NCBI RefSeq assembly: GCF_001044235.1
Contig: NZ_JYNL01000020.1
Span: forward strand, 570,569 to 634,568
Direction of reading: 5' to 3'
Origin: Mycolicibacterium chlorophenolicum
Lineage (GTDB): Bacteria; Actinomycetota; Actinomycetes; Mycobacteriales; Mycobacteriaceae
Length of the DNA stretch: 64,000 bases
Shown here: piece by piece, positions 34,828 to 50,606 of the stretch
Layout: each line of letters starts with the position of its first letter
Numbering within the stretch: position 1 is the first letter of the stretch
The notes under the pieces: model-generated
The model's input: only the letters and a program-made list of their open reading frames with translations
What the model was told of the DNA's origin: nothing
Database searches by the model: none
Position numbers and translations under genes: made by a program

Positions 34828-35900
34828 TCAGTAGACGACGCCGCGCAGGATGATGCGCGACGGTGCGGCGAGCACATCGGGTCCGGACCGGGGATCGTCG
34901 GCGTAGCACACCAGATCGGCCGACGCGCCGTGCTCGAGACCAGGGCGGCGCAGCCACTCGCGGGCGTCCCAGCAGGCCGCGCCCAGCGCCTCGGTCGGCG
35001 TCATGCCGATACCCTTGAGCGCCTCCACCTCGTCGGCGATGCGGCCGTGCGCGACGGTACTGCCGGCGTCGGAACCGGCATAGATCGGCACACCGGCCTC
35101 GCGGGCGGCGGCGATCCGGGGCCCGCAGCTCTGGTACAGGGCCCGCATGTGCTGCTGGTAGCGCGGATACTTCTCGGCGGCCGCGGCGATCCCGGGGAAG
35201 TTCTCGATGTTGATCAGCGTCGGTACCAGCGCGGTGCCGTACTCGACCATCAGGTCCACGGTGTCGTCGGTGAGCCCGGTGCCGTGTTCGATGCAGTCGA
35301 TGCCGGCCCGGATCAGGCCCGGCAGCGCGTCCTCGCTGAACACGTGCGCGGTGACGCGCGCCCCGTTGGCGTGTGCCGCGTCGATCGCGGCCTCGAGCAC
35401 GTCGTCGGACCACAGCGGCGCCAGATCCCCGAGGTCGCGGTCGATCCAGTCCCCCACCAGCTTGACCCAGCCGTCCCCCCAGCGGGCCTGCCGGGCGATC
35501 GCGTCGGGAAGCTGCCATTCGTCCTCGAGTTCGATCGCGAAGCCGCGCTGGTAGCGCTTGGGCCGGGCGAGGTGGCGGCCCGCCCGGATGATGCGCGGCA
35601 TGTCGGCGCGATCGTCGAAACCGCGGGTGTCGGTCGGGGAGCCGGCGTCGCGCAGCAGCAGCGCACCGACGGCGCGCTCGGTCTCGGCCTGCGCGATGGT
35701 CTCGTCCATCGGGATCTCGCCGTGCTGGCCGAGGCCGACATGGCAGTGCGCGTCGACCAGGCCGGGCAGGATCCACCCGCCGTCCCACACGGTCTCGGCG
35801 CCCTGCGCGGGCTCGGCGCTGAGCCGGCCGTCGACCACCCACCACTCGACCGGTTCGCCGTCGGGCAGACCGCGACCGCGCACATGCAGCGGCGCCGCCA

Positions 35901-35901
<1 letters not shown>
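34828..35901 (-). CDS. Amidohydrolase family protein (Rv2915c-like)
   Basis: 357 residues. Metal-dependent hydrolase of the imidazolonepropionase/prolidase-like class: HCHVG (metal pair) near residue 52, carboxylatable Lys in VKLVGDW, TAHV near 194, EHGTG near 214 and the Asp in YAGSDAGS. Substrate unknown. Its ATG (35901) overlaps the ffh stop (TGATG), an order conserved in mycobacteria. Confidence 0.9.
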
Positions 35902-37463
<1,562 letters not shown>

Positions 37464-37573
37464 CTCGTCAGCCTAACGGTCCCGGTGGCGGGGAGAGAAC
37501 CGCGCTGACCTCTGGTCGCATGCGACGGCCAGCCGATACCGTGAGGGCCACCCGACAATCCCGCGGAGGCTCC

Positions 37574-39766
37574 GTGACAGCGATCGACGTCCCTCTCACC
37601 ACCTCGCGCCCGGACTCCGGGCCCTCCCGGGGTTCCACCACCCACATCAGCCAGTGCACGCTGTGCGAGGCCCACTGCGGCCTGCATGTCACGGTCACCG
37701 ACGGGCAGGTCACCCGCATCGAGGGCAATCCCGACGACGTGCTGTCGCACGGCTACATCTGCCCCAAGGCCACCGCGATGGGCGGACTGCACCACGATCC
37801 CGACCGGGTGCGCACTCCGCTGCGCCGCGTCGGAGACCGCTTCGAGCCGATCGGCTGGGACGCGGCGTTCGCCGAGATCGGGCAGCGGCTGCGCGCGGTG
37901 CGCGCGAGGACCGGCACCAACTCGCTGGGCATGTACCTGGGCAACCCGGCGGCCCACAGCTCCGGGGCGGCCTACGGGTTCTTGCTGAGCCGGGCGCTGC
38001 GCACCCCGAACTTCTTCACCGCGTCGTCGATCGACCAGATGCCGCACGAGTTCGCGGCGTGGAAGGTGTTCGGATCCAACGCACTGATCCCTGTCACCGA
38101 CATCGACCGCACCCAGCGGCTGGTGATTCTCGGGGCCAATCCCGCGGTCTCCAACGGATCGCTGTCGATCATGCCCGGCGCGAAGCGACGGATCCGGGCG
38201 ATCCGGGAACGCGGTGGCACCGTCGTCGTCGTCGACCCACGCCGCACGGAGACCGCCCGCCTGGCCGACCAGCACGTCGCGGTCCGCCCCGGTGGAGACC
38301 TGTTCCTGCTGCTGGGCATGCTGCACGTCCTGCTCGCCGAAAAGCTCTGCGACACCCGCGCCATCGCCGCCCAGACGACCGGGATCGCCGAGCTCGCCGA
38401 TCTCATCGCCGACGCCACCCCGGAGGCGATGGCCCCCCGCGCGGGAGTCTCCGCAGAGACCATCCGCACGCTGGCCCGCGAGCACGCCGCGGCCGAGTCC
38501 GCGGCGATCTACGCGCGGATCGGCATCTGCCAGCAGCCGACGGGCACACTGGTGAGCTGGCTGGTGATGGTCCTCAACACCGTCACGGGGAACCTGGACC
38601 GCGCGGGCGGCACCATGTTCACCACGCCCGTGGCCGATGTGCCGAGGCTCGCCAAACGGATACCGTTCCGGCCGGGCCGCTACACCGACCGGTCGGGCCG
38701 CTACGGGTCGTTCCGCTCGGAGCTGCCCGCCGTCGTCATGGCCGATGAGATCCTCAGCCCTGGCCCCGGCCAGATCCGGGCGATGATCACCTACGCCGGC
38801 AACCCGGTCTCGTCGATCCCCCAGCGCGGCCGGCTCGACGAGGCGCTGGCGTCGCTCGACCTGTACGTGGCGGTCGACATGTACGTCACGGAGACCACGC
38901 GGCACGCCGACTTCATCCTGCCGCCAGTGTCGCCGCTGGAGCGCGACGACGTCAGCCTGCTCACGCCGGTGTTCCAGGTGCGCAATACCGTTCGCTATCA
39001 ACACCGTTCGTTCGACCCGCCGTCCAGCGGCCTCGAGGACTGGGAGATCCTGACGCGCTTGGCGCTCGAGTTGCTGCCGCGGCCGCTGCGATCACTGCCC
39101 GGCCCGCTGCGGTCGCGACTGGTCTCGGCGATCAACCCGTTGCGACTGGCGGCACTGGCCGTGGCCACCGGGCCGCACGGACGACTTCGCAAGGGCCGCA
39201 ACGGCATCACCATGCGGCAGATCCGCAGCAGCCCGGGCGGTGTCGATCTCGGTCCGCTGCGCCCTCGGCTACGCGAGGTGATCGCCACCGAGGACCGGCG
39301 GGTCCATCTGGCGCCCACCGAGTTCGTCGCCGCTGCCCGCGCGCACCTGCGCGACGCGGACCGCGGGGTGTCCGACGGCTACGATCTGCAGTTGATCGGC
39401 CGACGGCAGCTCAGGAGCAACAACTCGTGGCTGCACAACGTCCCGTCGATGACGGGCGGAAGCAACCGGTGCACGGCCCTGATGCACCCGGACGACGCGG
39501 CGTCGCGCGGTCTGGTCGACGGCGACACCGTGTGCGTCTCCTCCGCTGTCGGCAGCATCGAGGTGCCACTGGACATCACCACGGACATCCGCCCCGGAAC
39601 CATTGCGATACCGCATGGTTGGGGCCATCGCGACACCGGGTGGCGCCACGCACGCACCTTGGCCGGCGCCAACGTCAACGCCTTGCACGACCCGGATCTC
39701 GTCGACGCGTTCACCGGCACCGCGGCCGTCAACGGCACGTGGGTGTCGGTCACCCCCGCCGGCTAG
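37574..39766 (+). CDS. Molybdopterin oxidoreductase (formate dehydrogenase-like)
   Basis: 730 residues from GTG 37574, preceded by GCGGAGG at 37562-37568. N-terminal 4Fe-4S site CTLCEAHC...GYICPK, then the molybdopterin-binding domains ([62 protein letters not shown]) and the C-terminal MopB domain ([32 protein letters not shown]). I see no Cys or selenocysteine at the usual Mo-ligand position; SSIDQMP occupies that stretch. No twin-Arg signal, so cytoplasmic. No FdhD or partner subunit lies beside it. Shares CTAG stop bases with glnD. Confidence 0.88.
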   Translation: MTAIDVPLTTSRPDSGPSRGSTTHISQCTLCEAHCGLHVTVTDGQVTRIEGNPDDVLSHGYICPKATAMGGLHHDPDRVRTPLRRVGDRFEPIGWDAAFAEIGQRLRAVRARTGTNSLGMYLGNPAAHSSGAAYGFLLSRALRTPNFFTASSIDQMPHEFAAWKVFGSNALIPVTDIDRTQRLVILGANPAVSNGSLSIMPGAKRRIRAIRERGGTVVVVDPRRTETARLADQHVAVRPGGDLFLLLGMLHVLLAEKLCDTRAIAAQTTGIAELADLIADATPEAMAPRAGVSAETIRTLAREHAAAESAAIYARIGICQQPTGTLVSWLVMVLNTVTGNLDRAGGTMFTTPVADVPRLAKRIPFRPGRYTDRSGRYGSFRSELPAVVMADEILSPGPGQIRAMITYAGNPVSSIPQRGRLDEALASLDLYVAVDMYVTETTRHADFILPPVSPLERDDVSLLTPVFQVRNTVRYQHRSFDPPSSGLEDWEILTRLALELLPRPLRSLPGPLRSRLVSAINPLRLAALAVATGPHGRLRKGRNGITMRQIRSSPGGVDLGPLRPRLREVIATEDRRVHLAPTEFVAAARAHLRDADRGVSDGYDLQLIGRRQLRSNNSWLHNVPSMTGGSNRCTALMHPDDAASRGLVDGDTVCVSSAVGSIEVPLDITTDIRPGTIAIPHGWGHRDTGWRHARTLAGANVNALHDPDLVDAFTGTAAVNGTWVSVTPAG

Positions 39767-42228
39767 CTGGCTTCTTCGACCGGCGCCGGGGGTGCGGGCA
39801 GCACCGCGAACAGGTCCCGTTCCAGGGTCTGCCGGATCGCGCCGTCCCCGCCGGCGGGCAGCACGATGCCGAAGGCGTCGACGACCGAGGATCCCAGCGT
39901 GGTGACCTTCGCCCAGGCGATATCCGCACCGGCACGCTCGAACACCGCGGTCAACATCGTCAGCAGGCCGGTCCGATCGGTGGTGCGGACCTCGACCACC
40001 GCGCGGCCGGGGGCGTCGCCGTCGTGCCACAGCACCCGTGGAGGCGCCGCGGGGGCGTGGATCGGGACCGCGGCCCGCACCTCGCCGGCGCGCCCCGCCG
40101 GCGCGGCGTCGGCACCCTTCTTCTCCAGCGTGCCGACCACGTCCAGGTCCCCGTCGAGGGCCAGGATCAGTTGCTGGCGCAGCAGTTCGGCCGCCGGCGG
40201 CGTCCCGAAGTGCGGCGACACCACGAAGGTGTTGATCGCTGCACCCTCGTGACCGTTGACCGACGCCGAGTGCACCCGCAGCGAATTGAGCGCGAGCACT
40301 CCGGCCGCCTTGGACAGCAGCCCGCGGCGATCCGGCGCGATCATCGTGACGTGGTAGATGTGCGGGCTGTCGGCCGGGGTCAGCTCGACGTGCACGCCGG
40401 GCTCGGCGGCCAGCGAGATGAACCGTGGCTCAACGGGATCCGGCTGCGGGAGCGGCTCCCCCGCCATCACCAGCCGGCAGCGCCTGACCAGGTCGCCGAT
40501 CAGCGAGGCCTTCCAGTCTCCCCACACCCCGGGCCCGGTGGCCAGCGAGTCGGCCTCCGCCAGCACGTGCAGCAGTTCGAGCACCACCAGGTCACCGCCG
40601 AGGGCCTCGACGACGCCGGCGATCGTCGCCGGATCCTGCAGGTCGCGCCGGGTCGCGGTGTGCGGGAGCAGCAGGTGGTGACGCACCACCGTGGCCAGGA
40701 TCGTGATGTCGGACGGCCACAGGCCCAGCCTGCTGCCGATCTGGTGGGCCAGTTCGGCGCCGATCACGCTGTGGTCCCCGCCGCGGCCCTTGCCGATGTC
40801 GTGCACCAGCGCGCCGAGCACCAGCAGATCGGGACGCGACACCCGGGTCGTGAATGCGCTTGCGCGGGAGACGGTTTCGACGAGGTGACGATCCACGGTC
40901 CAGATGTGGACGACATCGCGCGGCGGCAGGTCCCGGACGGCGCCCCACTCCGGGAACAACCGGCCCCACAGCCCGGTGCGGTCCAGGGCCTCGATGGTGC
41001 CGACGGCCGACGGCCCCGCGGCGAGCATCACCAGGAGATCCTTCAGCGCCTGACGCGGCCACGGGGTGCGCAGTTCGGGGGCGGTCTCGACCAGCCGGCT
41101 CAGCGTGGATGCGGCCATCGGCAGCCCGGTGGTCGCCGATGCGGCCGCCACCCGCAGGATCAGCCCGGGATCCCGCTCGGGCCGGGCGTCACGGGCCAGG
41201 ATGACCTCGCCGTTGAACTCGATGACCCCTTCGTCGAGGGGGCGGCGCACCGGTCTGCGTAGCGCGGCGAGCCCGCGGCGCGGCAGCGCGTTGCCCGCGG
41301 TCCGGATGCCGGCGTCGACGTAGTAGCTGACGGTCCGTGCTGCGTCGGAGAGCATGCGGGCCAGATCGAACCGGTCCCCGATCCGCAGCGACGCCCCGAT
41401 CTCGTCGGCGTGCTGAGCGAGCAGCAGCTCCCGGCCGCGGCCGGCGACCCGGTGCAATTCGGTGCGCACGTTGAGAAGTGCGAGATGCGCTTCGCCCAGC
41501 GTCTCGGTGGGCGAAGCCAGGGACCGGCTCGGGTACACGTCGGCCAGCTGCGCGATCGCCAGCGCGTTGAGCAGCTGCACGTCGCGCAGGCCGCCGCGGC
41601 CGCATTTGAGATCCGGTTCGGCGCGGTGCGCGATCTGTCCGCTGCGCTGCCACCGGGCGCGGGTGTGCTCGACGAGTTCGTCGAACCGCGAGGCGATTCC
41701 GGTGCGCCACTGCCTGCGCGCCCCGCCGATCAGCAGCGAGGACAGATCGGCGTCCCCGGCGATGTGGCGGGCCTCGAGCATCGCCAGGCCGGCGGAGATG
41801 TCCTCGCCGGCCACGCGCAGCGCCTCGGGTACCGTGCGCACGCTGTGGTCGAGTCGAATGTTGGCGTCCCACAACGGATACCACAGCAGTTCGGCGACCT
41901 CACCGACGATGTCGTCCGGCATGTTGTCGTGCAGCAGCATCAGATCGAGGTCGGAGTACGGCAGCACCTCGCCGCGGCCGAGGCCACCGGTGGCCACGAT
42001 GGCGAACCCACTGGTCGCCGTGATGCCGATGTCGGTCGCCTTGGTGGTGAGCCAGAAGTCGTAGAGGTCGAGCAGCGCATCACGCAGCGCGGCCGAGTCC
42101 AGGCGGGCCCCGCCGGACCGCAGCTGCTCGACGGCAGCGGTGAGATCCGTTGCGGGGCGGGAAGAGCCCGCCGCCGGACGCTCCCATCGGGGAGCGCCGG
42201 CGGCGGATCGGGGTTTGCGTTCGCTCAC
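39763..42228 (-). CDS. glnD: Bifunctional PII uridylyl/adenylyl-transferase GlnD
   Basis: 821 residues from GTG 42228, preceded by GGGAGGAC. Nucleotidyltransferase motif GGLGRGE (81-87) with SDLDLM (92-97), HD-domain LVHDIGKG near 495 and two ACT domains in the C-terminal quarter ([46 protein letters not shown]). In actinobacteria it modifies GlnB/GlnK by adenylylation at Tyr51. Last gene of amt-glnB-glnD. Confidence 0.95.
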   Translation of the reverse strand: MSERKPRSAAGAPRWERPAAGSSRPATDLTAAVEQLRSGGARLDSAALRDALLDLYDFWLTTKATDIGITATSGFAIVATGGLGRGEVLPYSDLDLMLLHDNMPDDIVGEVAELLWYPLWDANIRLDHSVRTVPEALRVAGEDISAGLAMLEARHIAGDADLSSLLIGGARRQWRTGIASRFDELVEHTRARWQRSGQIAHRAEPDLKCGRGGLRDVQLLNALAIAQLADVYPSRSLASPTETLGEAHLALLNVRTELHRVAGRGRELLLAQHADEIGASLRIGDRFDLARMLSDAARTVSYYVDAGIRTAGNALPRRGLAALRRPVRRPLDEGVIEFNGEVILARDARPERDPGLILRVAAASATTGLPMAASTLSRLVETAPELRTPWPRQALKDLLVMLAAGPSAVGTIEALDRTGLWGRLFPEWGAVRDLPPRDVVHIWTVDRHLVETVSRASAFTTRVSRPDLLVLGALVHDIGKGRGGDHSVIGAELAHQIGSRLGLWPSDITILATVVRHHLLLPHTATRRDLQDPATIAGVVEALGGDLVVLELLHVLAEADSLATGPGVWGDWKASLIGDLVRRCRLVMAGEPLPQPDPVEPRFISLAAEPGVHVELTPADSPHIYHVTMIAPDRRGLLSKAAGVLALNSLRVHSASVNGHEGAAINTFVVSPHFGTPPAAELLRQQLILALDGDLDVVGTLEKKGADAAPAGRAGEVRAAVPIHAPAAPPRVLWHDGDAPGRAVVEVRTTDRTGLLTMLTAVFERAGADIAWAKVTTLGSSVVDAFGIVLPAGGDGAIRQTLERDLFAVLPAPPAPVEEAS

Positions 42229-42310
42229 GAGTTGTCCTCCCGGCACTTGACGATCCAGCGCTCACACGGCCCGAGTGCCGGGAGACGACTCTGCTTCTAG
42301 ACGGCGCCGG

Positions 42311-44037
<1,727 letters not shown>

Positions 44038-44114
44038 TCGCAGATTCCTCCTTCGACATGCCACAGCCGCGCCGGTGACGACCGTTGACCTGGGCATGAC
44101 AATGCGCAGTGGTT

Positions 44115-44184
44115 GTTTCGCCGATGACGCACTGGTGTTTCGCTCGTGTGAACGGATCACCCGGTGACGTTTCGCTGCTGTTAC
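44115..44184 (-). promoter_or_regulatory. GlnR-type boxes upstream of amt
   Basis: Minus strand: GTAAC-n6-GAAAC (44169-44184), TTCAC-n6-GAAAC (44137-44152) and, 22 bases from that, GCGTC-n6-GAAAC (44115-44130). GAAAC recurs three times, and the last two are spaced exactly as the a and b halves of the actinobacterial GlnR consensus (gTnAC-n6-GaAAC). They lie 80-150 bases before amt. Confidence 0.6.
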
Positions 44185-44223
44185 ATCATGGGATTCGCAG
44201 CGAACAGGAGGCGGCGCGGGACG

Positions 44224-45633
44224 CTAGCCGAGCAACGCGTCGACGAACGCCGCGGGCTCGAACGGCGCGAGATCGTCGGGTCCCTCGCCGAGGCCGACGA
44301 GCTTCACGGGCACCCCGAGTTCCTGCTGGACGCGGAACACGATGCCGCCCTTGGCGGTGCCGTCGAGCTTGGTCAGCACGACCCCGGTGATGTCGACGAC
44401 CTCGGCGAAAACCCGGGCCTGCGGGAGGCTGTTCTGACCGATGGTGGCGTCGAGCACGAGCAGTACCTCGTCGACGGCCGCCCGTTTGCTCACCACCCGC
44501 TTGACCTTGCCGAGCTCGTCCATCAGGCCGGTCTTGGTGTGCAGCCGGCCCGCGGTGTCGATCACGACGACGTCGGCCCCGGAGGCGACGCCGGTGTCGA
44601 CGGCGTCGAAGGCCACCGAGGCGGGATCGGCGCCCTCGGCGCCGCGCACCACCTGGGCGCCGACGCGCGACGCCCAGGTCTGCAGCTGATCGGCGGCCGC
44701 GGCCCGGAAGGTGTCGGCGGCGCCGAGGACGACGCGGCGGCCGTCGGCGACCAGGACGCGGGCCAGCTTGCCGACCGTCGTGGTCTTGCCGGTGCCGTTG
44801 ACGCCGACGACGAGCAGCACCGAGGGCTTGTCCTCGTGCGGGAGCGCCTTGATCGAGCGGTCCAGGTCGGTCTGCAACTCGGCGATCAACACGTCACGCA
44901 GCACGGCGCGGGCGTCGGCCTCGGTGCGCACCGTGCTGCTGGCCATCCGGACGCGCAGCGCGGCGACCACCGACTCCGTCACGACCGGGCCGAGGTCGGC
45001 GATCAGCAGGGTGTCCTCGATCTCCTCCCAGGACTCCTCGTCGAGATCGCCGCCGCCGAGCAGGCCCAGCATGCTGCGGCCCAGCGTGTTCTGCGATTTC
45101 GCCAGGCGGCCCCGCAGCCGGTCGAGCCGGCCCTCGGTGGGCGCGATGGCGTCGATGTCGGGCGCTGCCGGCGCTGCCGGCGGCTCCGGGGCCGGCGGGG
45201 CTTCGGGCGCTGCGGGGGCTTCAGGTGCTGCGGGGGCTTCGGGCGCCGCGGGGGCCTGCACGTCCGGCGGCGCAGGTTTGTCGACCGTCGGTGTGGGAAG
45301 GGTGTCGGGCAGCCTGACGTCGGCGATGGGACGCTTCGGAGCGTCGCGCGGGATGGTGGCATCATCGCCGACGGCGGGCAATCCGGTGGTGTCGATGCGC
45401 TCGGGCGTCTTCGGCGGGCGCGGCGGCGCCGCCGGGGGTGCCTGGGTGGGCGCCGACGCCGAGAACGTGATGCCTGACGAGGCCTTGTACCCGCCGGACC
45501 GATCGACAGGAGTGGCAGTGTCTGGAGCCGACAGGCTGATGCGGCGCCGGCGGTACCGCACCAGCCCGACGACGAGTGCAACGACCAGCAGGACGGCGAT
45601 GACCGCGATGGCGATCCAGAGACCCTCACTCAC
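44224..45633 (-). CDS. ftsY: SRP receptor FtsY
   Basis: 469 residues. N-terminal transmembrane anchor ([21 protein letters not shown]), then a 120-residue acidic/Ala-Pro linker with repeated APAAPE units (about 125-160), then the NG GTPase: [50 protein letters not shown]. Docks ribosome-SRP complexes at the membrane. Start ATG 45633. Confidence 0.96.
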   Translation of the reverse strand: MSEGLWIAIAVIAVLLVVALVVGLVRYRRRRISLSAPDTATPVDRSGGYKASSGITFSASAPTQAPPAAPPRPPKTPERIDTTGLPAVGDDATIPRDAPKRPIADVRLPDTLPTPTVDKPAPPDVQAPAAPEAPAAPEAPAAPEAPPAPEPPAAPAAPDIDAIAPTEGRLDRLRGRLAKSQNTLGRSMLGLLGGGDLDEESWEEIEDTLLIADLGPVVTESVVAALRVRMASSTVRTEADARAVLRDVLIAELQTDLDRSIKALPHEDKPSVLLVVGVNGTGKTTTVGKLARVLVADGRRVVLGAADTFRAAAADQLQTWASRVGAQVVRGAEGADPASVAFDAVDTGVASGADVVVIDTAGRLHTKTGLMDELGKVKRVVSKRAAVDEVLLVLDATIGQNSLPQARVFAEVVDITGVVLTKLDGTAKGGIVFRVQQELGVPVKLVGLGEGPDDLAPFEPAAFVDALLG

Positions 45634-45672
45634 CCGGCCATTGTCTCAGGGGCCTCTAGCGAGTCACAGCCG

Positions 45673-46701
45673 GTGAGCTTCGACCCCGGCTCGGCCCTGC
45701 AGCACCGCAAGCGGCGCCACATCGACGTGTGCCTGACCGAGGCCGTCGACTATCAGACGGTGACCACCGGTTTCGAGCGCTACCGGCTCCCCTACAACGC
45801 GCTCACCCAGACCGATCTGCGGCGCATCGATCTGAGTACCGAGTTCCTCGGCAGCACGCTGCGGGCGCCGGTGCTGATCGGCGCGATGACCGGCGGTGCG
45901 CAGCTGTCGGGGATCATCAACCGGAACCTGGCCGCCGCGGCCCAGCAACTGGGTCTGGGGATGATGCTGGGCTCGCAGCGCGTGATGATCGACGACGACG
46001 CCGCCGCGGCGAGCTTCGCGGTCCGCGAGATCGCCCCCGATGTCCTGGTCATCGGCAACATCGGGCTGGCGCAGGTGTCGCCGGCGATCGTGCCCGGGCT
46101 CGCCACCGCGCTGGGCCGCGTCGGCGCGGACGCGGTGGCGGTGCACACCAATCCGCTCCAGGAGGCGATGCAACATCGCGGGGACACCGATTTCTCCGGC
46201 TCGCTGCACCGGCTGTCCGAATTGGTCGACGCGCTCGGATATCCGGTGATGCTCAAGGAGGTCGGCCACGGTATCGGCGCGGTGGCGGCCGCCGAGCTGG
46301 TCGGCTGCCCGGTCGCGGCGGTGGACGTGGCGGGCGCGGGCGGCACGTCGTGGGCGCGGATCGAGCAGTTCGTGCGCTACGGCGAGGTGCGCCACCCCGC
46401 GCTGGCCGAATGGGGCATCCCGACCGCGCAGGCGCTGACCGAGGTGCGCGCGATCCTGCCGGACATGCCGCTGGTGGCCTCGGGCGGCATCCGCACCGGG
46501 ATGGACGCCGCGAAAGCCCTGGCGATGGGCGCGCAGGTGGTCGCGATCGCCCGGCCGCTGCTGGCGCCGGCCATCGAATCCGTTGCCGCCGTGGTGGATT
46601 GGCTGGAAGTGTTCCTCGAAGAGTTGGTCATCTGCCTGCACGGGTGCGGTGCGCAGGACCTCGACGCGCTGCGCGCAGGCGGCGTCGTCGCCACCACCTG
46701 A
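45673..46701 (+). CDS. fni: Type 2 isopentenyl-diphosphate isomerase
   Basis: 342 residues from GTG 45673. FMN-dependent IDI-2 interconverts IPP and DMAPP. N-terminal [47 protein letters not shown], the catalytic-Gln region [34 protein letters not shown], and [18 protein letters not shown]. Placed between divergent ftsY and convergent smc, unlike M. tuberculosis at this spot; could serve carotenoid or polyprenyl synthesis. Confidence 0.93.
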   Translation: MSFDPGSALQHRKRRHIDVCLTEAVDYQTVTTGFERYRLPYNALTQTDLRRIDLSTEFLGSTLRAPVLIGAMTGGAQLSGIINRNLAAAAQQLGLGMMLGSQRVMIDDDAAAASFAVREIAPDVLVIGNIGLAQVSPAIVPGLATALGRVGADAVAVHTNPLQEAMQHRGDTDFSGSLHRLSELVDALGYPVMLKEVGHGIGAVAAAELVGCPVAAVDVAGAGGTSWARIEQFVRYGEVRHPALAEWGIPTAQALTEVRAILPDMPLVASGGIRTGMDAAKALAMGAQVVAIARPLLAPAIESVAAVVDWLEVFLEELVICLHGCGAQDLDALRAGGVVATT

Positions 46702-46707
46702 CGCGGG

Positions 46708-49700
46708 TCAGGACGGGCTGGCGACCAGTTCCTGTCCGCGCATCCGCTGGGAGATCACGGTGGTGATGCCGTCGCCGCGCATGGTCACGCCGTAGAGCGC
46801 GTCGGCGATCTCCATGGTGGGCTTCTGGTGGGTGATCACGATCAACTGCGACACCTCGCGCAACTGCTCGAACAGGCTGATCAGCCTGCGCAGGTTGACG
46901 TCGTCGAGGGCGGCCTCCACCTCGTCCATCACGTAGAACGGCGACGGGCGGGCGCGGAAGATCGCGACCAGCATCGCCACGGCCGTCAGGGACTTCTCAC
47001 CACCGGACAGCAGCGACAGGCGCTTGATCTTCTTGCCCGGCGGCCGGGCCTCGACCTCGATGCCGGTGGTCAGCATGTCGCTGGGGTCGGTCAGCAGCAA
47101 CCGGCCCTCACCGCCGGGGAACAACGTCGAAAAGACCTGCGAGAACTCACGTTCGACGTCGGCATAGGCTTCGGAGAAGACCTGCAGGATGCGCGCGTCG
47201 ACGTCGGCGACCACGTCGAGCAGGTCCTTGCGGGCGGCCTTGACGTCCTCGAGCTGGGTGGACAGGAAGTTGTAGCGCTCCTCCAGCGCTGCGAACTCCT
47301 CGAGCGCGAGGGGGTTGACCCGGCCCAGCTCTGCCAGCTCGCGCTCGGCCCGCTTGGCGCGCCGCTCCTGGGTGGGCCGGTCGTAGGGCATCGGCGCGGG
47401 CGCGGTCACCTGCTCCCCGCGTTCGCGCGCCTGCTCGTATTCGGCCATCTCCAGATCCGACGGCGGCAGCGGCACGTCAGGTCCGTACTCGGCCACGAGG
47501 TCGGCCACCGCCATCCCGAACTGCTCGAGCACCTGCTGCTCGAGCTGCTCGATCCGCATCGCCGCCTGCGCCTTGGCGACCTCGTCGCGGTGCAGGGCGT
47601 CGGTGAGGGCCGTGATTCGGGTGGTGAGCTCGGTGACCTCCTCGCGGGCCCTGGTCAACTCCGCAGCCCGGACCTGACGCTCGGCGGCGATCTCGTCACG
47701 GATCCGCGATCCGACGGCCACCGCGACGCTGAGCCGCTGCGCGACCAGTCGACCGGACTCGGCCACTGCCTCGGCCACCGCCGCGGCGCGCACCCGCGCC
47801 TCGCGGGCCTGCCGGGCCCGGATCCGGGCCTCCCGTTCGGCCGCCGCCGCGCGACGCAGCGAATCCGCCCGTCCGCGAACGGCATTCGCGCGTTCCTCCG
47901 CGGTGCGCACGGACAGCCGGGCCTCGACCTCGGCGGCACGGGCGGCCTCGGCCGCGGCGGTCGACTCCTGCCGGCCGACGGGCTCGGCCTCGAACATCGG
48001 CTCCTGCTGAGCGTTGTGCAGCCTCGCCTCGAGCTCACTGAGTTCGGCGACCGTGCGGTTACGCCCGGCCTCGAGTTCGTTGCGCTGCGTGATCAGCCGC
48101 TGCCACTCGTCGTCGGCGGCGCGGGCGTCCTGACCCAGCCGACCGAGCTGCTCGTAGATCGCCGAGATGGCCGAGTCGGATTCGTTGAGCGCGGCCAGCG
48201 CCTGTTCGGCGGCGTCCTGACGGCTGGCCTGCTCGGCCAGCGCGCCGGCCAGCGCCGCTGAGAGTTCGGCGGTCTGCCGCTCGGCGGCGACCAACTCGGT
48301 GCGCGCCTTGTCGACCTCGGACTGGATCTCCAGCGTGCTCGGCTTGCGATCCGAGCCACCGCTCACCCATCCCGCCCCGACGAGATCCCCGTCGGCGGTG
48401 ACGGCTCGTAGATCCGGCTGTGCGGCAACGCATTCCAAGGCTGAGGCGAGGTCATCGACGACCGCGACACCGGCCAGCATCGCGGTCACCGCACCCCGCA
48501 GGCGCGGGGCGGGGTCGACCACGTCGAGCGCCCACACCGCACCGGCAGGCAACGTCGCCGTCGTACCGGCGGGCGCCGTCGGCCAGTCCCCCAGCACCAA
48601 CGCGGCCCGTCCACCGTCGGACTCCTTGAGCGCATTCAGTGCGTCGCGAGCGGCCCCGACATCCTCGGCGGCCAGCGCATCCGCGGCCGCGCCTAGCACG
48701 GCCGCGATCGCCGCCTCGTGGCCGGGCCGCACCTTGACCAGGGCGGCGACCGAGCCGAAAAGGCCTGCGCCGCTACGGTTCTGCTGCAGCCAGGCGGCAC
48801 CGTCCTTGCGGTCGAGGCCGACGGACAGTGCGTCGATGCGGGCCTGCAGCGACGCGACCTGCCGTTCCCCGGCACGTTCGGCGGCCTGCAGTTCGGCGAC
48901 GCGTTCGTCGGCCAACCGCAGCGCGGCGACGGTCCGGTCGTGGTGCTCGTCGAGGCCGACCTCGCCCGCGTCGAGCTCCGCGACGCGGGCCTGCACCGTC
49001 TCGAACTCCGCCTGGGTCTGCTGAGCGCGCGCGGCCGCCTCGTCGATGCCCGCGCTCAGGCGCGCCACCGTCTCGTCGATCGACTCGACGCGAGTGCGCA
49101 TCGTGTCGACCTGCCCGTTCAGCCGCGCCAGGCCCTCCCGGCGGTCGGCCTCGGCCCGGGCGGCCGCCATGTGGGCGCGTTCGGCCTCGGCGGCGACCTG
49201 CTCGCGATCGGCGAGTTCGGCGCGGGCGGACTCGAGTCGGGCCCGCGACTCCTCGAGTTCCTCGAGCAGCAGCCGTTCCTGTTCGGCCACCTCGTCGGCC
49301 TGCGCCTCGAGGGCGTCGGGATCGGGGCCGCTGGACGACGCCGGCTCGGCGTCGAGGTGCTGGGCGCGTTCGCTGGCGATGCGCACGGTCGCGCTCACGC
49401 GTTCCGCGAGCGCGGAGAGCCGGAACCACCGCTGCTGCGCCGCGTCGGCCCGCTCGCTGAGTTCGGTCACCGCGGCTTCGTGCGCGTCGAGTTCGAGGGT
49501 GCGCGTCTCGAGCCGGCGGGTCAGCTCGTCGTGTTCGCGGCGCAGCGTCGTCTCGGCCTGATCGGTGTCGTCGAACTCGGCCTTGCGCGTCACCAGGTCG
49601 TCGGCGGCCAGCCGCAGCCGCGCGTCCCTCAGGTCGGCCTGGATGGTCTGGGCGCGGCGGGCCATCTCGGCCTGGCGGCCCAGTGGCTTGAGCTGGCGGC

Positions 49701-50295
49701 GCAGTTCGGTCGTCAGGTCGGTGAGCCGCGCCAGGTTGGCCGCCATCGAGTCGAGCTTGCGGACCGCCTTTTCCTTGCGCTTGCGGTGCTTGAGAACGCC
49801 CGCGGCCTCCTCGATGAACGCCCGCCGGTCCTCCGGGCGCGACTCGAGGATCTCCGAGAGCTTGCCCTGGCCGACGATCACGTGCATCTCGCGGCCGATG
49901 CCGGAGTCGGACAGCAGCTCCTGCACGTCCATCAAACGGCAACTGCTGCCGTTGATCTCGTACTCGCCGGCGCCGTCGCGGAACATCCGCCGGGTGATCG
50001 ACACCTCGGAGTACTCGATCGGCAGCGCGTTGTCGGAGTTGTCGATCGTCAGCGTCACCTCGGCGCGGCCGAGCGGCGCCCGCGACGACGTCCCGGCGAA
50101 GATGACGTCCTCCATCTTGCCGCCGCGCAGCGTCTTGGCGCCCTGCTCGCCCATCACCCAGGTGAGCGCGTCGACGACGTTGGACTTGCCCGAGCCGTTG
50201 GGGCCCACGACGCAGGTGATGCCGGGCTCGAAGCGAAGAGTCGTCGGCGAGGCGAAGGACTTGAAGCCCTTCAGCGTCAGACTCTTCAGATGCAT
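46708..50295 (-). CDS. smc: Chromosome partition protein SMC
   Basis: 1195 residues, full length. N-terminal ATPase half with Walker [11 protein letters not shown] (about 32-41), two long coiled coils (about 170-500 and 680-1020) around the hinge (about 510-660: [25 protein letters not shown]...), and the C-terminal half with LSGGEKSL and Walker [14 protein letters not shown]. Compacts and segregates the chromosome. Confidence 0.97.
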   Translation of the reverse strand: MHLKSLTLKGFKSFASPTTLRFEPGITCVVGPNGSGKSNVVDALTWVMGEQGAKTLRGGKMEDVIFAGTSSRAPLGRAEVTLTIDNSDNALPIEYSEVSITRRMFRDGAGEYEINGSSCRLMDVQELLSDSGIGREMHVIVGQGKLSEILESRPEDRRAFIEEAAGVLKHRKRKEKAVRKLDSMAANLARLTDLTTELRRQLKPLGRQAEMARRAQTIQADLRDARLRLAADDLVTRKAEFDDTDQAETTLRREHDELTRRLETRTLELDAHEAAVTELSERADAAQQRWFRLSALAERVSATVRIASERAQHLDAEPASSSGPDPDALEAQADEVAEQERLLLEELEESRARLESARAELADREQVAAEAERAHMAAARAEADRREGLARLNGQVDTMRTRVESIDETVARLSAGIDEAAARAQQTQAEFETVQARVAELDAGEVGLDEHHDRTVAALRLADERVAELQAAERAGERQVASLQARIDALSVGLDRKDGAAWLQQNRSGAGLFGSVAALVKVRPGHEAAIAAVLGAAADALAAEDVGAARDALNALKESDGGRAALVLGDWPTAPAGTTATLPAGAVWALDVVDPAPRLRGAVTAMLAGVAVVDDLASALECVAAQPDLRAVTADGDLVGAGWVSGGSDRKPSTLEIQSEVDKARTELVAAERQTAELSAALAGALAEQASRQDAAEQALAALNESDSAISAIYEQLGRLGQDARAADDEWQRLITQRNELEAGRNRTVAELSELEARLHNAQQEPMFEAEPVGRQESTAAAEAARAAEVEARLSVRTAEERANAVRGRADSLRRAAAAEREARIRARQAREARVRAAAVAEAVAESGRLVAQRLSVAVAVGSRIRDEIAAERQVRAAELTRAREEVTELTTRITALTDALHRDEVAKAQAAMRIEQLEQQVLEQFGMAVADLVAEYGPDVPLPPSDLEMAEYEQARERGEQVTAPAPMPYDRPTQERRAKRAERELAELGRVNPLALEEFAALEERYNFLSTQLEDVKAARKDLLDVVADVDARILQVFSEAYADVEREFSQVFSTLFPGGEGRLLLTDPSDMLTTGIEVEARPPGKKIKRLSLLSGGEKSLTAVAMLVAIFRARPSPFYVMDEVEAALDDVNLRRLISLFEQLREVSQLIVITHQKPTMEIADALYGVTMRGDGITTVISQRMRGQELVASPS

Positions 50296-50321
50296 GACGC
50301 GTTACCCTACCGCCGGGAGGC

Positions 50322-50606
50322 TCAGCGCTCGGTGAAGCCCGAGAGCGCGTCGGCCGCGGCGGACCAGTCGGCGACGACCGTGTCGACGTGACCCGGGGTT
50401 TTCCCGCCTTCGAGCAGGTCAAGCAGCTTTTCGCAGGCATCGCGGGGGCCCTGCGCGACCACCTGCACGCGGCCGTCCGGTTTGTTCGCCGCGAAGCCCG
50501 TCAGCCCGAGCTCGAGCGCCCGCGACCGTGTCCACCAGCGGAAACCCACTCCCTGCACATGGCCGTGCACCCACGCGGTGAGTCGGACGTCACTCTCCCC
50601 CAACAT
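50322..50606 (-). CDS. acyP: Acylphosphatase
   Basis: 94 residues. Catalytic Arg in VQGVGFRWWTR (near residue 23) and Asn in GFAANKPDGRV (near 41). Hydrolyses acyl phosphates such as carbamoyl or 1,3-bisphosphoglycerate. Its 5' end overlaps the OsmC gene by 17 bases, suggesting coupling. Confidence 0.95.
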   Translation of the reverse strand: MLGESDVRLTAWVHGHVQGVGFRWWTRSRALELGLTGFAANKPDGRVQVVAQGPRDACEKLLDLLEGGKTPGHVDTVVADWSAAADALSGFTER

